Assembly (NCBI RefSeq): GCF_042682045.1
Contig: NZ_JBHUGS010000002.1
Coordinates: forward strand, 682,001 to 746,000
Direction: 5' to 3'
Length of the DNA stretch: 64,000 nucleotides
Source of the DNA: Sphingomonas_R arantia
GTDB lineage: Bacteria > Pseudomonadota > Alphaproteobacteria > Sphingomonadales > Sphingomonadaceae
A program made the position numbers and the translations under genes. The number at the start of each line of letters is the position of its first letter. Within the stretch, counting starts at the first letter, position 1. The notes under the pieces are model-generated. The model did no database searches and was not told the origin of the DNA. It worked only from the letters and a program-made list of their open reading frames with translations. Below, one piece after another: positions 35,401-44,175 of the stretch.

Positions 35401-35928
35401 ATGCCCATCGACGAAACCCTCCCCTTCCGCCCCATCCGCATCGCAGCCCTCACCGTCTCCGACACCCGCACCCCGGCCGACGACCGCTCCGGCGACACCC
35501 TCGCCGCCCGCATCACCGAGGCAGGCCACACCGTCGCCGCCCGCGCGATCGAGCGGGACGACGTCCCTACCCTCGTCGCCCGCCTGAACGGCTGGATCGA
35601 CGACCCGCAGATCGACGTCATCATTTCCACCGGCGGCACCGGCGTCACCGGCCGCGACGTCACACCGGAAGCGTTCGCGCAGGTCTGGGACAAGCAGATC
35701 GAAGGGTTCGGTGAGCTGTTCCGCTGGCTCTCGTTCCAGACGATCGGCACCTCCGCCATCCAGTCGCGCGCCTGCGCCGGCGTCGCGCGCGGCACCTACC
35801 TCTTCGCACTCCCCGGCTCGACCGGCGCGGTCAAGGACGGCTGGGACGGTATCCTGAAGGACCAACTCGACAGCCGCCACCGCCCCTGCAACTTCGTCGA
35901 CCTGATGCCCCGCCTGACGGAACGCTAA
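35401..35928 (+). CDS. moaB: Molybdenum cofactor biosynthesis protein B
   Basis: A 175-residue MoaB/MogA-type molybdopterin adenylyltransferase-like protein. It has the MPT-binding STGGTGVTGRDVTPEA motif (about 80-95), FGELFRWLSFQTIGTSAIQSRA and ALPGSTGAVKDGWDG. The GTSAIQSRA sequence is typical of MoaB in proteobacteria. It follows the transglycosylase gene after a G-rich gap and precedes two repeats. Confidence 0.93.
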   Translation: MPIDETLPFRPIRIAALTVSDTRTPADDRSGDTLAARITEAGHTVAARAIERDDVPTLVARLNGWIDDPQIDVIISTGGTGVTGRDVTPEAFAQVWDKQIEGFGELFRWLSFQTIGTSAIQSRACAGVARGTYLFALPGSTGAVKDGWDGILKDQLDSRHRPCNFVDLMPRLTER

Positions 35929-35944
35929 GCCCAAACCCGCGAAC

Positions 35945-35970
35945 GTTCCCCGGCGCAGGCCGGGGCCTAG
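35945..35970. repeat. Lone arm of repeat family C
   Basis: gttccccggcgcaggccggg followed by gcctag, matching the left arm of the full family C dyads at 15298 and 46240. No opposite arm follows. Confidence 0.7.
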
Positions 35971-35990
35971 ATGCAACAGCGCCCCCAGGT

Positions 35991-36054
35991 CCCGTTCGGT
36001 TCGAGCCTGTCGAGAACCCCGCCCGGCGTTCTCGACAAGCTCGAACCAAACGGG
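35991..36054. repeat. Intergenic inverted repeat, family A copy 3
   Basis: Arms at 35991-36017 and 36028-36054, perfect or nearly so, around a 10-bp centre (cccgcccggc type). It lies between the convergent moaB and VOC genes. Confidence 0.9.
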
Positions 36055-36060
36055 AAACAA

Positions 36061-36393
36061 TTACCCAGCCTGCATCACCGCCAGTACGTTCCCGCTCGGA
36101 TCGGCAAAATGAAACCGCCGCCCACCCGGAAACCCGAACGTCGCCACCGTCACGACGCCACCCGCCGCCTCGACCATCACCTGCGCCGCCTCCAGGTCAT
36201 CCACCTCGATCACCGGCAACGGCGCCGTCCCCGCCGGCAGATCACCGTCGATCCCCAGGTCCACATCCCCCGTCGTCGTCGCGGCATAGGACGGCCCATA
36301 CGCCGTCATCGCCCACCCGAACGCCGCCGCGTAGAACGCCCGGTCCCGCGCCGTGTCAGCCGTCGCCATTTCCACATAGTTCAACCGTGCCAT
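36061..36393 (-). CDS. VOC family (glyoxalase-like) protein
   Basis: A 110-residue single-module vicinal-oxygen-chelate protein: NYVEMATADTARDRAFYAAAFGW at the start and FADPSGNVLAVMQ at the end. Function cannot be assigned within this broad family. Start MARLNY at 36393 has GGAGGG about 4 bases upstream; an ATG four codons earlier lies inside that Shine-Dalgarno site. Confidence 0.83.
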   Translation of the reverse strand: MARLNYVEMATADTARDRAFYAAAFGWAMTAYGPSYAATTTGDVDLGIDGDLPAGTAPLPVIEVDDLEAAQVMVEAAGGVVTVATFGFPGGRRFHFADPSGNVLAVMQAG

Positions 36394-36444
36394 CGCGCCC
36401 TCCATGTTCTTGATACGTTCTCCACGATCCGCTACGCTGCGTCA

Positions 36445-37521
36445 ATGCGTTCCCCCGAACTCCAGCGCGGCCGCGGCGCCACCGTCAACGCGACGAGCAA
36501 GCGGTTCGCGCTGCCCGCGCGCGAGGCGGACGGCGACTGGCTCGACGCGCGCGAGGAGCTCGACGGCGGCGCCCCCCCGCTCCGCACGACGGTCACGAGC
36601 GAGGCGGCCCGCACAATCATCACCCGAAACCAGTCGCCCGATATCGGGTTCGACCGTTCGATCAACCCGTATCGCGGTTGCGAGCATGGCTGCATCTACT
36701 GCTTCGCGCGGCCCAGCCACGCCTATCTCGACCTGTCGCCCGGCTTGGATTTCGAGACGCGGCTGTTCGCCAAGCCCAACGCGCCCGACCTGCTCCGCGC
36801 CGAACTTAAGAAGCCCGGCTATGTCGTCCGGCCGATCGCGTTCGGGACCAACACCGATCCCTATCAACCGATCGAGCGCGACTGGCGGCTGACCCGCGCC
36901 TGCATCGCGGTGCTCGCCGAAACGCGCCACCCGCTTACCATCACCACCAAGTCCGACCGCGTCGTGCGCGATATCGACCTGCTCGCCCCCATGGCGGCAG
37001 ACGGCCTCGCGACGGTCGTTGTGTCGGTCACCACGCTCGACTCGACCATCGCCCGCACACTCGAACCACGCGTGCCGCACCCAAAGCGCCGCCTCACCGC
37101 GATCCGCGCGCTCGCCGACGCCGGCATCCCCGCCTATGTCTCGCTCGCCCCCGTGATCCCGCACATCACCGATCACGAGATGGAGGCGATCCTCGAGACC
37201 GCCGCCGAACATGGCGCGAGCGGCGCATTCTTCCTCCCCGTCCGGCTCCCGAACGAAGTCGCCCCGCTGTTCCGCGCCTGGCTCGACGAACATCACCCGG
37301 ACCGCGCGGCCAAGGTCATGGCGACGATCCAGTCGATCCGTGGCGGCCGCGACAACGACCCCGACTTCTTCGCCCGGATGCGCGGCCAGGGCCCCTGGGC
37401 CGATCTGCTTCGCACCCGCTTCCGCATCGCCTGCCGCCGCCACGGGCTCGGCCACATCAAGCCCGACCTCCGCTGCGATCTTTTCAAGGCACCAAGCGGA
37501 CCGCAGCTGTCGTTGTTCTAA
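36445..37521 (+). CDS. PA0069-family radical SAM protein
   Basis: A 358-residue radical SAM enzyme. The cluster motif is C79-x3-C83-x2-C86 (CEHGCIYCF), followed by SHAYLDLSPGLDFE and FGTNTDPYQPIE. It belongs to the family of spore-photoproduct-lyase-like proteins seen in many proteobacteria (PA0069 group), whose reaction is unknown. It is divergent from the VOC gene, with 51 bp between the starts. Confidence 0.86.
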   Translation: MRSPELQRGRGATVNATSKRFALPAREADGDWLDAREELDGGAPPLRTTVTSEAARTIITRNQSPDIGFDRSINPYRGCEHGCIYCFARPSHAYLDLSPGLDFETRLFAKPNAPDLLRAELKKPGYVVRPIAFGTNTDPYQPIERDWRLTRACIAVLAETRHPLTITTKSDRVVRDIDLLAPMAADGLATVVVSVTTLDSTIARTLEPRVPHPKRRLTAIRALADAGIPAYVSLAPVIPHITDHEMEAILETAAEHGASGAFFLPVRLPNEVAPLFRAWLDEHHPDRAAKVMATIQSIRGGRDNDPDFFARMRGQGPWADLLRTRFRIACRRHGLGHIKPDLRCDLFKAPSGPQLSLF

Positions 37522-37528
37522 CTTTTCT

Positions 37529-37644
37529 TAGCCCCTCTCCTTCAGGGGAGGGGTTGGGGTGGGGCTGACCGCTTCACTACTGCGACGTTGGATTCGTGGT
37601 GCTGTTGCCCCCACCCCAACCCCTCCCCTAAAGGAGAGGGGCTA
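37529..37644. repeat. Intergenic inverted repeat, family D full copy
   Basis: Arms at 37529-37565 (tagcccctctccttcagggg...) and 37607-37644 are near reverse complements separated by about 41 bp. The left arm is also present alone at 7766. It lies between the convergent radical SAM and dnaE genes. Confidence 0.88.
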
Positions 37645-37655
37645 GAACGAAGACC

Positions 37656-40600
37656 TCAAGAAGCCAAAGCCAACGGTGCCTCACCGGCCAACAACCGAAT
37701 GTCATCGATCCCCGGCACCCGCTCGATCAGCGCCGCCAGTTCCGCATCGATCTTCACGTCCCGCGCCACGCGCAGTTCCGCGACCCCGCCCTCGACCGCC
37801 GCATTCACAACCACATCCCCGCGCCCGCCACGCGCACCGGCACAAATCCGCGCCAGCGCCGCCACCGCACCCGGATCGGCGATCGACACGACCAGTTTCA
37901 GCTTGGTCGTGCCCTGCATTTCCTCGAACGGCCGGATATGCTTGATCGTCACGCGCGGCGTCTCTTCGCCCGCCTTGCGGTCCAGCTCGACCCGCGCAAA
38001 GCCGCAGCTTCCGGTCCGCGCCGCACCCTCCAGGTCCGCTGCGATCTCGTCGTCGAAGCATGTCGCCACGAACTGCGCCGACGCATCGGAACAGGTGGCC
38101 ATCAGGTACCGCCGCCCCTTCGCGGATGTGCGCCAGCCCGCGCTCTCGATCAGCAACGCCATCCGCGCCTCGCTCCGCCCGCCATCGACGGTCGGCGGAT
38201 AGCTCGACAGTTCGGAAAAGCTCCGCGCGCCCAGCGCCGTCGCGATATGGCGGTACCGATCGGTCGGATGCGCCGAGAAATAGAAGCCGAACGCCTCCTT
38301 CTCCGCCGCCATCCGCTCCGCCAGTGTCCACGGCTCCGCCTTCGGCAACCGGATCGACGAGGCACCCCCGCCGATATCGCCGAACAGCCCACCCTGCCCG
38401 CTGGTGCGCTCGTTCAGCGCGCTCGCCGCATGCGCCAACACCGTTTCCGCGCCGGCGAACACGCTCGCCCGGTCCGGCGCGATGCCGTCGAACGCGCCCG
38501 CGCCCGCCAGCGCCTCCAGCTGCCGCCGGTTGAGCAGCCGCGGATCGACCCGCCCGGCAAAATCATCGAGCCCCGCAAACGGCCCGTTCGCCGCCCGTTC
38601 GGCGATCAGCAATTCCATCGCCTTTTCGCCGACACCCTTCAACGCGCCCAGCCCGAACCGCACCTCGCCGTCCTCGACCGAGAACTCGGCATCCGACGCG
38701 TTCACGCACGGCGCACGGCACGCGACCCCCATCCGCCGCATATCGTCGGTCCAGATCGCCAGTTTGTCGGTCAGGGCCATGTCGTAACACATCGACGCGG
38801 CGTAGAATTCCGGCTTGTGATGCGCCTTCAGCCACGCGGTCTGATACGCCAGCAAGGCATAGGCCGCCGCGTGGCTCTTGTTGAAGCCATAGCCGGCGAA
38901 CTTGTCGATCAAGTCGAACAGCGTGTTCGCCTGCGCCGCCGGGATACCGTTCACGCGCAGGCATCCGTCGACGAACCCAGCGCGCTGCGCATCCATCTCC
39001 GCCTGGATCTTCTTGCCCATCGCGCGGCGCAGCATGTCCGCCTCGCCCAGCGAATAGCCCGCCAGGATCTGCGCGGCCTGCATCACCTGTTCCTGGTAGA
39101 CGAAGATTCCGTACGTCTCGCCCAGGATCGTCTCGAGCAACGGGTGCGGATATTCGATCGGTTCGCGCCCGTTCTTGCGCGCCCCGAACATCGGAATATT
39201 GTCCATCGGCCCCGGCCGGTACAACGACACAAGTGCGATGATGTCACCGAAATTGGTCGGCCGCACCGCCGCAAGCGTCCGCCGCATCCCCTCGGATTCC
39301 AGCTGGAACACGCCGACCGTGTCGCCCTTCTGCAGCAGCGCATAGACCGCCGGATCGTCCCAGCCGAGCGTGCCGAGATCCACCTCGACGCCGTTCTTGG
39401 CCAGCATCTGCACGCCCTTCTGCAGCACCGACAGCGTCTTCAGCCCGAGAAAATCGAACTTCACCAGCCCGGCCGCCTCGACATATTTCATGTCAAGCTG
39501 CGTCACCGGAATGTCCGACCGCGGATCGCGGTAAAGCGGCACCAACTGGTCGAGCGGCCGGTCCCCGATCACCACGCCCGCGGCATGCGTCGACGAATGG
39601 CGCGGCAGGCCCTCCAGCTTGCGCGCCAGGTCGAATAGCCGCCGGACCTGCGCATCCTCGCGATATTCCGCCGCCAGTTCGGACACGCCGTTCAGCGCGC
39701 GGTCCAGCGTCCACGGATCGGTCGGATGGTTCGGCACAAGCTTGGCCAGCCGGTCGATATGGCCATAGCTCATCTGCAGCACGCGTCCGGTGTCCTTCAA
39801 CACCGCGCGCGCCTTCAGCCGACCGAAGGTGATGATCTGCGCCACATGGTCGCGACCATATTTCGCCTGGACGTAGCTGATGACCTCGCCACGCCGCGTT
39901 TCGCAGAAATCGATATCGAAATCGGGCATCGACACGCGTTCCGGGTTCAGGAACCGCTCGAACAGCAGGCCAAGCTTCAGCGGGTCCAGATCGGTGATGG
40001 TCAACGCCCAGGCGACCACCGAACCCGCACCCGATCCACGCCCCGGGCCGACCGGAATATCCTGCTCCTTCGCCCATTTGATGAAATCGGCGACGATCAG
40101 GAAATAGCCCGGGAATCCCATGTTCACGATGACGTCCAGCTCGAAATCGAGCCGTTCGAAATAGTCGGGATAACGTTCCGCGATCGATCCCTCACCTGGC
40201 CGCGGGGCGCCCGCCGCCTCGGCCTTTTCCAGCCGCTGGATCAGCCCCGCGCGCGCATCGTCGCGCAGCATCGTCGCCTCGCCCTCGCGGTCGCCGGCGA
40301 GACTGGGCAGGATGGGTTTCCGCGTCGGTGCCATCACCGCGCAACGCTGCGCCACCACCAGCGTGTTGGCGATCGCCTCGGGCAGGTCCGCGAACATCCG
40401 CCGCATCTCGTCCGCCGGCTTCATCCAGTCGTCGACGCAGGACCGCTTGCGCTCCTCCGTCTCTAGATACGCCGACCCGGCGATGCACAGCATCACGTCA
40501 TGCGCGGGATGAAAATCCGCCTCGGCGAAACAGGACGGGTTCGTCGCCACGATCGGCAGGTCGCGCGCATAGGCCATCGCCAGCAGCGCCGCCTCCGCAC

Positions 40601-41150
40601 GCTCCTCCACCTCATGCCCGCGCCGCGCCAGTTCGATATAGAGCCGCTGCGGAAACAACGCCTCCAGCCGCTCGACATAGTCCGCCGCCGCGTCCGCCTG
40701 CTCCTCCGCCAACATCCGGGCCAGCGCACCCTCGCCCGCCGCGGTCAGTGCGATCAGCCCGTCCGTCCGCCCGTCGAGATACGCCATCGGCACATGCGCA
40801 TCCTCATGCCCCGGCCGGTCGAGATGCGCCGCCGAAACGAGCGCGCACAGATTGTCGTAACCCTGCGTGTCCTGCGCATAGAGCGCCAGCCAGTCGATGA
40901 CCGCCGGCTTTCCCGCCGCGATCCCCGGCCGGCACACACCGAGCAACGCGCCGACGATAGGCTGTACGCCAGCCTTGGTCGCCCCCTCGCAAAACGGCAT
41001 CGCACCGTACAGCCCGTTGCGGTCCGTAATCGCGGCCGCCGGAAACCCCAGCTTGCGCGCCTGCGTCGCGATCGCCTTCGGCTCGATCGCCCCCTCCAGC
41101 ATCGTGAAGGCGGAGAAAATCCGGAGCGGTACGAAGGCGTTGTGCGGCAT
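37656..41150 (-). CDS. dnaE: DNA polymerase III subunit alpha
   Basis: The replicative polymerase, 1164 residues. It has an N-terminal PHP domain, the catalytic aspartates 410 and 412 in PDFDIDF, GRGSGAGSVVAW, GYGFNKSHAAAYALLAYQ, a helix-hairpin-helix region and an OB-fold. The PHP N-terminus reads FVPLRIFSAFTMLEGA, where DnaE proteins with a functional PHP site have LRxHSxxS; the first His ligand is therefore lost (see findings). ATG 41150 is preferred to the GTG two codons earlier because it matches the usual DnaE start (MPHNAFVPL). Confidence 0.96.
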   Translation of the reverse strand: MPHNAFVPLRIFSAFTMLEGAIEPKAIATQARKLGFPAAAITDRNGLYGAMPFCEGATKAGVQPIVGALLGVCRPGIAAGKPAVIDWLALYAQDTQGYDNLCALVSAAHLDRPGHEDAHVPMAYLDGRTDGLIALTAAGEGALARMLAEEQADAAADYVERLEALFPQRLYIELARRGHEVEERAEAALLAMAYARDLPIVATNPSCFAEADFHPAHDVMLCIAGSAYLETEERKRSCVDDWMKPADEMRRMFADLPEAIANTLVVAQRCAVMAPTRKPILPSLAGDREGEATMLRDDARAGLIQRLEKAEAAGAPRPGEGSIAERYPDYFERLDFELDVIVNMGFPGYFLIVADFIKWAKEQDIPVGPGRGSGAGSVVAWALTITDLDPLKLGLLFERFLNPERVSMPDFDIDFCETRRGEVISYVQAKYGRDHVAQIITFGRLKARAVLKDTGRVLQMSYGHIDRLAKLVPNHPTDPWTLDRALNGVSELAAEYREDAQVRRLFDLARKLEGLPRHSSTHAAGVVIGDRPLDQLVPLYRDPRSDIPVTQLDMKYVEAAGLVKFDFLGLKTLSVLQKGVQMLAKNGVEVDLGTLGWDDPAVYALLQKGDTVGVFQLESEGMRRTLAAVRPTNFGDIIALVSLYRPGPMDNIPMFGARKNGREPIEYPHPLLETILGETYGIFVYQEQVMQAAQILAGYSLGEADMLRRAMGKKIQAEMDAQRAGFVDGCLRVNGIPAAQANTLFDLIDKFAGYGFNKSHAAAYALLAYQTAWLKAHHKPEFYAASMCYDMALTDKLAIWTDDMRRMGVACRAPCVNASDAEFSVEDGEVRFGLGALKGVGEKAMELLIAERAANGPFAGLDDFAGRVDPRLLNRRQLEALAGAGAFDGIAPDRASVFAGAETVLAHAASALNERTSGQGGLFGDIGGGASSIRLPKAEPWTLAERMAAEKEAFGFYFSAHPTDRYRHIATALGARSFSELSSYPPTVDGGRSEARMALLIESAGWRTSAKGRRYLMATCSDASAQFVATCFDDEIAADLEGAARTGSCGFARVELDRKAGEETPRVTIKHIRPFEEMQGTTKLKLVVSIADPGAVAALARICAGARGGRGDVVVNAAVEGGVAELRVARDVKIDAELAALIERVPGIDDIRLLAGEAPLALAS

Positions 41151-41301
41151 CCCCACCCTATGGGGCGCAGGAACGATTCGTGAAAGAGCGCGACGCGGAC
41201 CACGCGCAAAGAATGCGACGAGTCAGTGACATGCCAGGAGAAACGCGATCCGGATCACGAGGGCTCTGGGTCACCTTATTTTTTTCCCCTCAACGCCTAC
41301 G

Positions 41302-41363
41302 CCGTTCGGTTCGAGCCTGTCGAGAACGCCGCGCTGAGTTCTCGACAAGCTCGAACGAAACGG
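41302..41363. repeat. Intergenic inverted repeat, family A copy 4
   Basis: Arms at 41302-41327 (ccgttcggttcgagcctgtc...) and 41338-41363, with one mismatch in the right arm (cgaacgaaac). A half arm of the family E type (catcccgagggaaatcgagg) follows at about 41380. They fill the gap between dnaE and the LysE gene. Confidence 0.88.
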
Positions 41364-41452
41364 GGTTGTACTTTCGTCCATCCCGAGGGAAATCGAGGGC
41401 CTCTTCGAGCGAAGCCGAGAAGCCAACCGCGAAACCAGCGTAACTCAGAAGC

Positions 41453-42079
41453 TCAGACCCGCACCCCGAGCAAAGCCACCCCAAAACCAATAAACAGCGC
41501 CCCCGTCACGCGATTGAACACCCGCATCGCCGCCGGCCGGTCGAGATACGCGACCAGCTTCGCACCCCCCGTCGCGTAGATCGCGTACCAGCCCGCCTCC
41601 ACCACCGCGAAGGTCGCGATCAGGATCGCGAACTGCGTCCCCTGCGGCTGCGTCCGATCCACGAACTGCGGCAGGAAGGCGGCGGCGAACAGTAGCAGCT
41701 TCGGGTTGCTGATCCCGATCGCGAACCCGCCGCGGAACAGCTGCGCGCTGGACCCATAAGCCCCGATCGCGCCCGACCCGACATCCAGCGGCGCATCCCC
41801 GCCTCGCCACGCCCTGATGCCGAGGTACAGCAGGTACGCGACGCCGACATAACGCAACACCCCGAACAGCCACGGCGACGCCATCATCACCGCGCTCAAC
41901 CCCAGGGCCGACGCGCACAGCACGATGACCAGCGCCACCAGGCACCCCGCCATCGCAGCGAGACTCCGCCGCAGGCCGAACCGGACGCTCCGCGTCATGA
42001 CGTGCAGCATGTTCGGCCCCGGCGTGCCGCACAGCACGACCACCGCCAGCACGAACAGCCACCAGACGTGCAGCGTCAC
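41453..42079 (-). CDS. LysE/RhtB family amino acid exporter
   Basis: A 208-residue inner-membrane protein with five or six hydrophobic segments and the LysE signature CGTPGPNMLHVMTRSVRFG near the N-terminus. The family exports basic or neutral amino acids or homoserine lactone; substrate unknown. It starts 24 bp after lolD on the same strand. Confidence 0.88.
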   Translation of the reverse strand: MTLHVWWLFVLAVVVLCGTPGPNMLHVMTRSVRFGLRRSLAAMAGCLVALVIVLCASALGLSAVMMASPWLFGVLRYVGVAYLLYLGIRAWRGGDAPLDVGSGAIGAYGSSAQLFRGGFAIGISNPKLLLFAAAFLPQFVDRTQPQGTQFAILIATFAVVEAGWYAIYATGGAKLVAYLDRPAAMRVFNRVTGALFIGFGVALLGVRV

Positions 42080-42103
42080 GCGATCAACCCCACGCGCGCA
42101 GCG

Positions 42104-42805
42104 TCAGGAGACGACACTCACCCGCCCCTCGTGCAACCGAACGACGCGGTCCATCTTGGCGGCCAGCCGTTCGTTGTGCGTCGCCACCAGCGCCGCGGAG
42201 CCCTCGCCGCGCACCAGCCGCAGGAACTCGCCCAGCACGATGTCGGCGGTATGTTCGTCCAGATTGCCGGTCGGCTCGTCCGCCAGCACCAGCTTCGGCC
42301 GGTTGGCGAGCGCACGCGCCACCGCGACACGCTGCTGCTCGCCCCCCGACAACCGGCTCGGCCGATGCGACAGCCGGTGGCCGAGCCCCAGCGCGGTCAG
42401 CAAGGTCTCGGCCCGCGCCTGCGCCTCAGCCCGCGTGCCCCCGCGGATCAGCGCGGGCAGCACGACATTCTCCGCCGCGGAGAAATCGGGCAGCAGATGG
42501 TGGAACTGGTACACGAAGCCCAGCGCGTCGCGCCGCACCCGCGTCCGCCCGTCGCTGTCCAGCTGCGCCGCCTCCTCGCCCGCGATCCGGATCGATCCCT
42601 CGAACCCGCCCTCGAGCAGCCCGACAGCCTGCAACATCGTCGACTTGCCCGACCCCGACGGCCCGACCAGCGCCACGATCTCGCCCGCTCCGACCGTCAG
42701 GTCGACGCCGCGCAACACCTCGATCGTCACGTCGCCCTGCACGAAACTGCGCTTCAGGCCGGTGACTGTCAGCACGTCGGTCATGCCGCGAACCCCATCA
42801 TTCAT
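42104..42805 (-). CDS. lolD: Lipoprotein-releasing ABC transporter ATPase LolD
   Basis: ATPase of the Lol system that extracts lipoproteins from the inner membrane. The 233 residues have Walker A LVGPSGSGKST, the LSGGEQQRVAVARAL signature and LVLADEPTGNLD. ATG 42805 lies within the lolC/E stop region (overlap about 8 bases) and would add seven residues; ATG 42784 (MTDVLTV) is the more usual beginning of LolD. Same operon as the permease. Confidence 0.93.
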   Translation of the reverse strand: MNDGVRGMTDVLTVTGLKRSFVQGDVTIEVLRGVDLTVGAGEIVALVGPSGSGKSTMLQAVGLLEGGFEGSIRIAGEEAAQLDSDGRTRVRRDALGFVYQFHHLLPDFSAAENVVLPALIRGGTRAEAQARAETLLTALGLGHRLSHRPSRLSGGEQQRVAVARALANRPKLVLADEPTGNLDEHTADIVLGEFLRLVRGEGSAALVATHNERLAAKMDRVVRLHEGRVSVVS

Positions 42806-44048
42806 AACGCAGCACCTGCACCGGGTCCGTGCTCGCCGCCTTCCACGCCGGGTACAGCGTGAACAGGAACGTCGAACCGATCGCCATCGCGATGATCGCG
42901 AACACCTCGACCGGGTCGGTCCGCGCGGGCATTTCGGTCAGGAACCGGATCGACGGATCCCACAGATTCTGCCCCGACAGATATTGCACCCCGTCGACGA
43001 TCCCCTGCCGGAAATACAGCAGGATGAACCCCAGCGCGACGCCCGCCAGCGTGCCGAGCGCGCCCACCGTGACGCCCACCGTCATGAATATCCGGATCAT
43101 CGCCCCGCGCGATGCGCCCATCGTGCGCAGGATCGCGATGTCGCGCGTCTTGGCGCGCACCAGCATGATCAGCGACGACAGGATGTTGAACGCCGCCACC
43201 AGGATGATCAGCGACAGGATCCAGAACATCACCACGCGCTCGACGCTCAGCGCCTCGAACAAGGCGGCATTATTCTGCCGCCAGTCGCGGATCTCCGCCT
43301 GGCCCGCAATCTTGGGGACCAGCGGCTTGACGATGTCCTGCACCTTGTCGGCATTGGTGGTGACCAGTTCGACCATACTCACGCTGTCGCCCAGCATCAG
43401 CAAAGTCTGCGCGTCCTGCATCGGCATGATCACGAACGCATTGTCGTAATCATACACCCCGACCTCGAAGATCGCGCCGACCGTATAGCCGACCGAGCGC
43501 GGCAGCGTGCCGAACGGCGTCGTCTGGCCTTGCGGGCTGATCACCGTGATCGGTGCGCCGACCGACGCGCCCAGCGTCTCAGCCAGCCGCGCGCCGATCG
43601 CGACCTCGCCCGACCCCGGCTTGATGTTCGCCAGGCTGCCGGCAACGATATTGTCGCGGATCAGCGGATTGCCGGTGATGTCGCGCATCTCCATGCCGCG
43701 CACCAGAATGCCCGCGACGCGGCCGTTCAGGCTCCCCATCAGCGGCTGCTCGATCAGCGGCGTCGCCTCCGTCACCCCCGGCGTCGCCCGCGCTTCCCGC
43801 ACGATCGCGCGCCAGTCGGGCAGCGACCCGCCATAACCCTGCACCACGGCATGGCCGTTCAACCCCGCGGTCTTGTCGAACAGGTCCGCGCGGAACCCGT
43901 TCATCACGCTCATCACGGTGATCAGCGCGGCGACGCCCAGCATCACCCCGATCATGCTGATCGACGCGACCAGGAAGATGAAGGACTCACCCTTGCCCGG
44001 TAGGAGGTAGCGCTTCGCAATCATGCGCTCGTAGCGGTTCAGGATCAT
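42798..44048 (-). CDS. Lipoprotein-releasing ABC transporter permease LolC/LolE
   Basis: A 416-residue inner-membrane permease: one TM segment near the N-terminus (SFIFLVASISMIGVMLGVAALI), a large periplasmic domain, and three TM segments at the C-terminal end. Alphaproteobacteria often use a single homologous permease, sometimes called LolF, in place of LolC and LolE. ATG 44048 is preferred to GTG 44060, since MILNRYERMIAKRYL fits the family start. Confidence 0.92.
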   Translation of the reverse strand: MILNRYERMIAKRYLLPGKGESFIFLVASISMIGVMLGVAALITVMSVMNGFRADLFDKTAGLNGHAVVQGYGGSLPDWRAIVREARATPGVTEATPLIEQPLMGSLNGRVAGILVRGMEMRDITGNPLIRDNIVAGSLANIKPGSGEVAIGARLAETLGASVGAPITVISPQGQTTPFGTLPRSVGYTVGAIFEVGVYDYDNAFVIMPMQDAQTLLMLGDSVSMVELVTTNADKVQDIVKPLVPKIAGQAEIRDWRQNNAALFEALSVERVVMFWILSLIILVAAFNILSSLIMLVRAKTRDIAILRTMGASRGAMIRIFMTVGVTVGALGTLAGVALGFILLYFRQGIVDGVQYLSGQNLWDPSIRFLTEMPARTDPVEVFAIIAMAIGSTFLFTLYPAWKAASTDPVQVLRYE

Positions 44049-44065
44049 GACGCCCCCCACAGGGC

Positions 44066-44148
44066 GTCATCCCGGCGAAAGCCGGGATCTCCCTTAGGCC
44101 GGGTGGGACCAAGCCGCAGGGAGATCCCAGCCTGCGCCGGGATGACGG
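44066..44148. repeat. Intergenic inverted repeat, family B copy 2
   Basis: Arms gtcatcccggcgaaagccgg (44066) and the near-complement ending gatgacgg (44148) around about 25 bp. It lies between proS and the lol permease gene in the same direction of transcription. Confidence 0.87.
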
Positions 44149-44175
44149 ACAATGTCTCGGGCACGGACGAAAGCG

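Noticed and set aside
37938..39638. 566-codon plus-strand frame opposite dnaE
   Set aside because: Shadow of dnaE with no recognisable domain.
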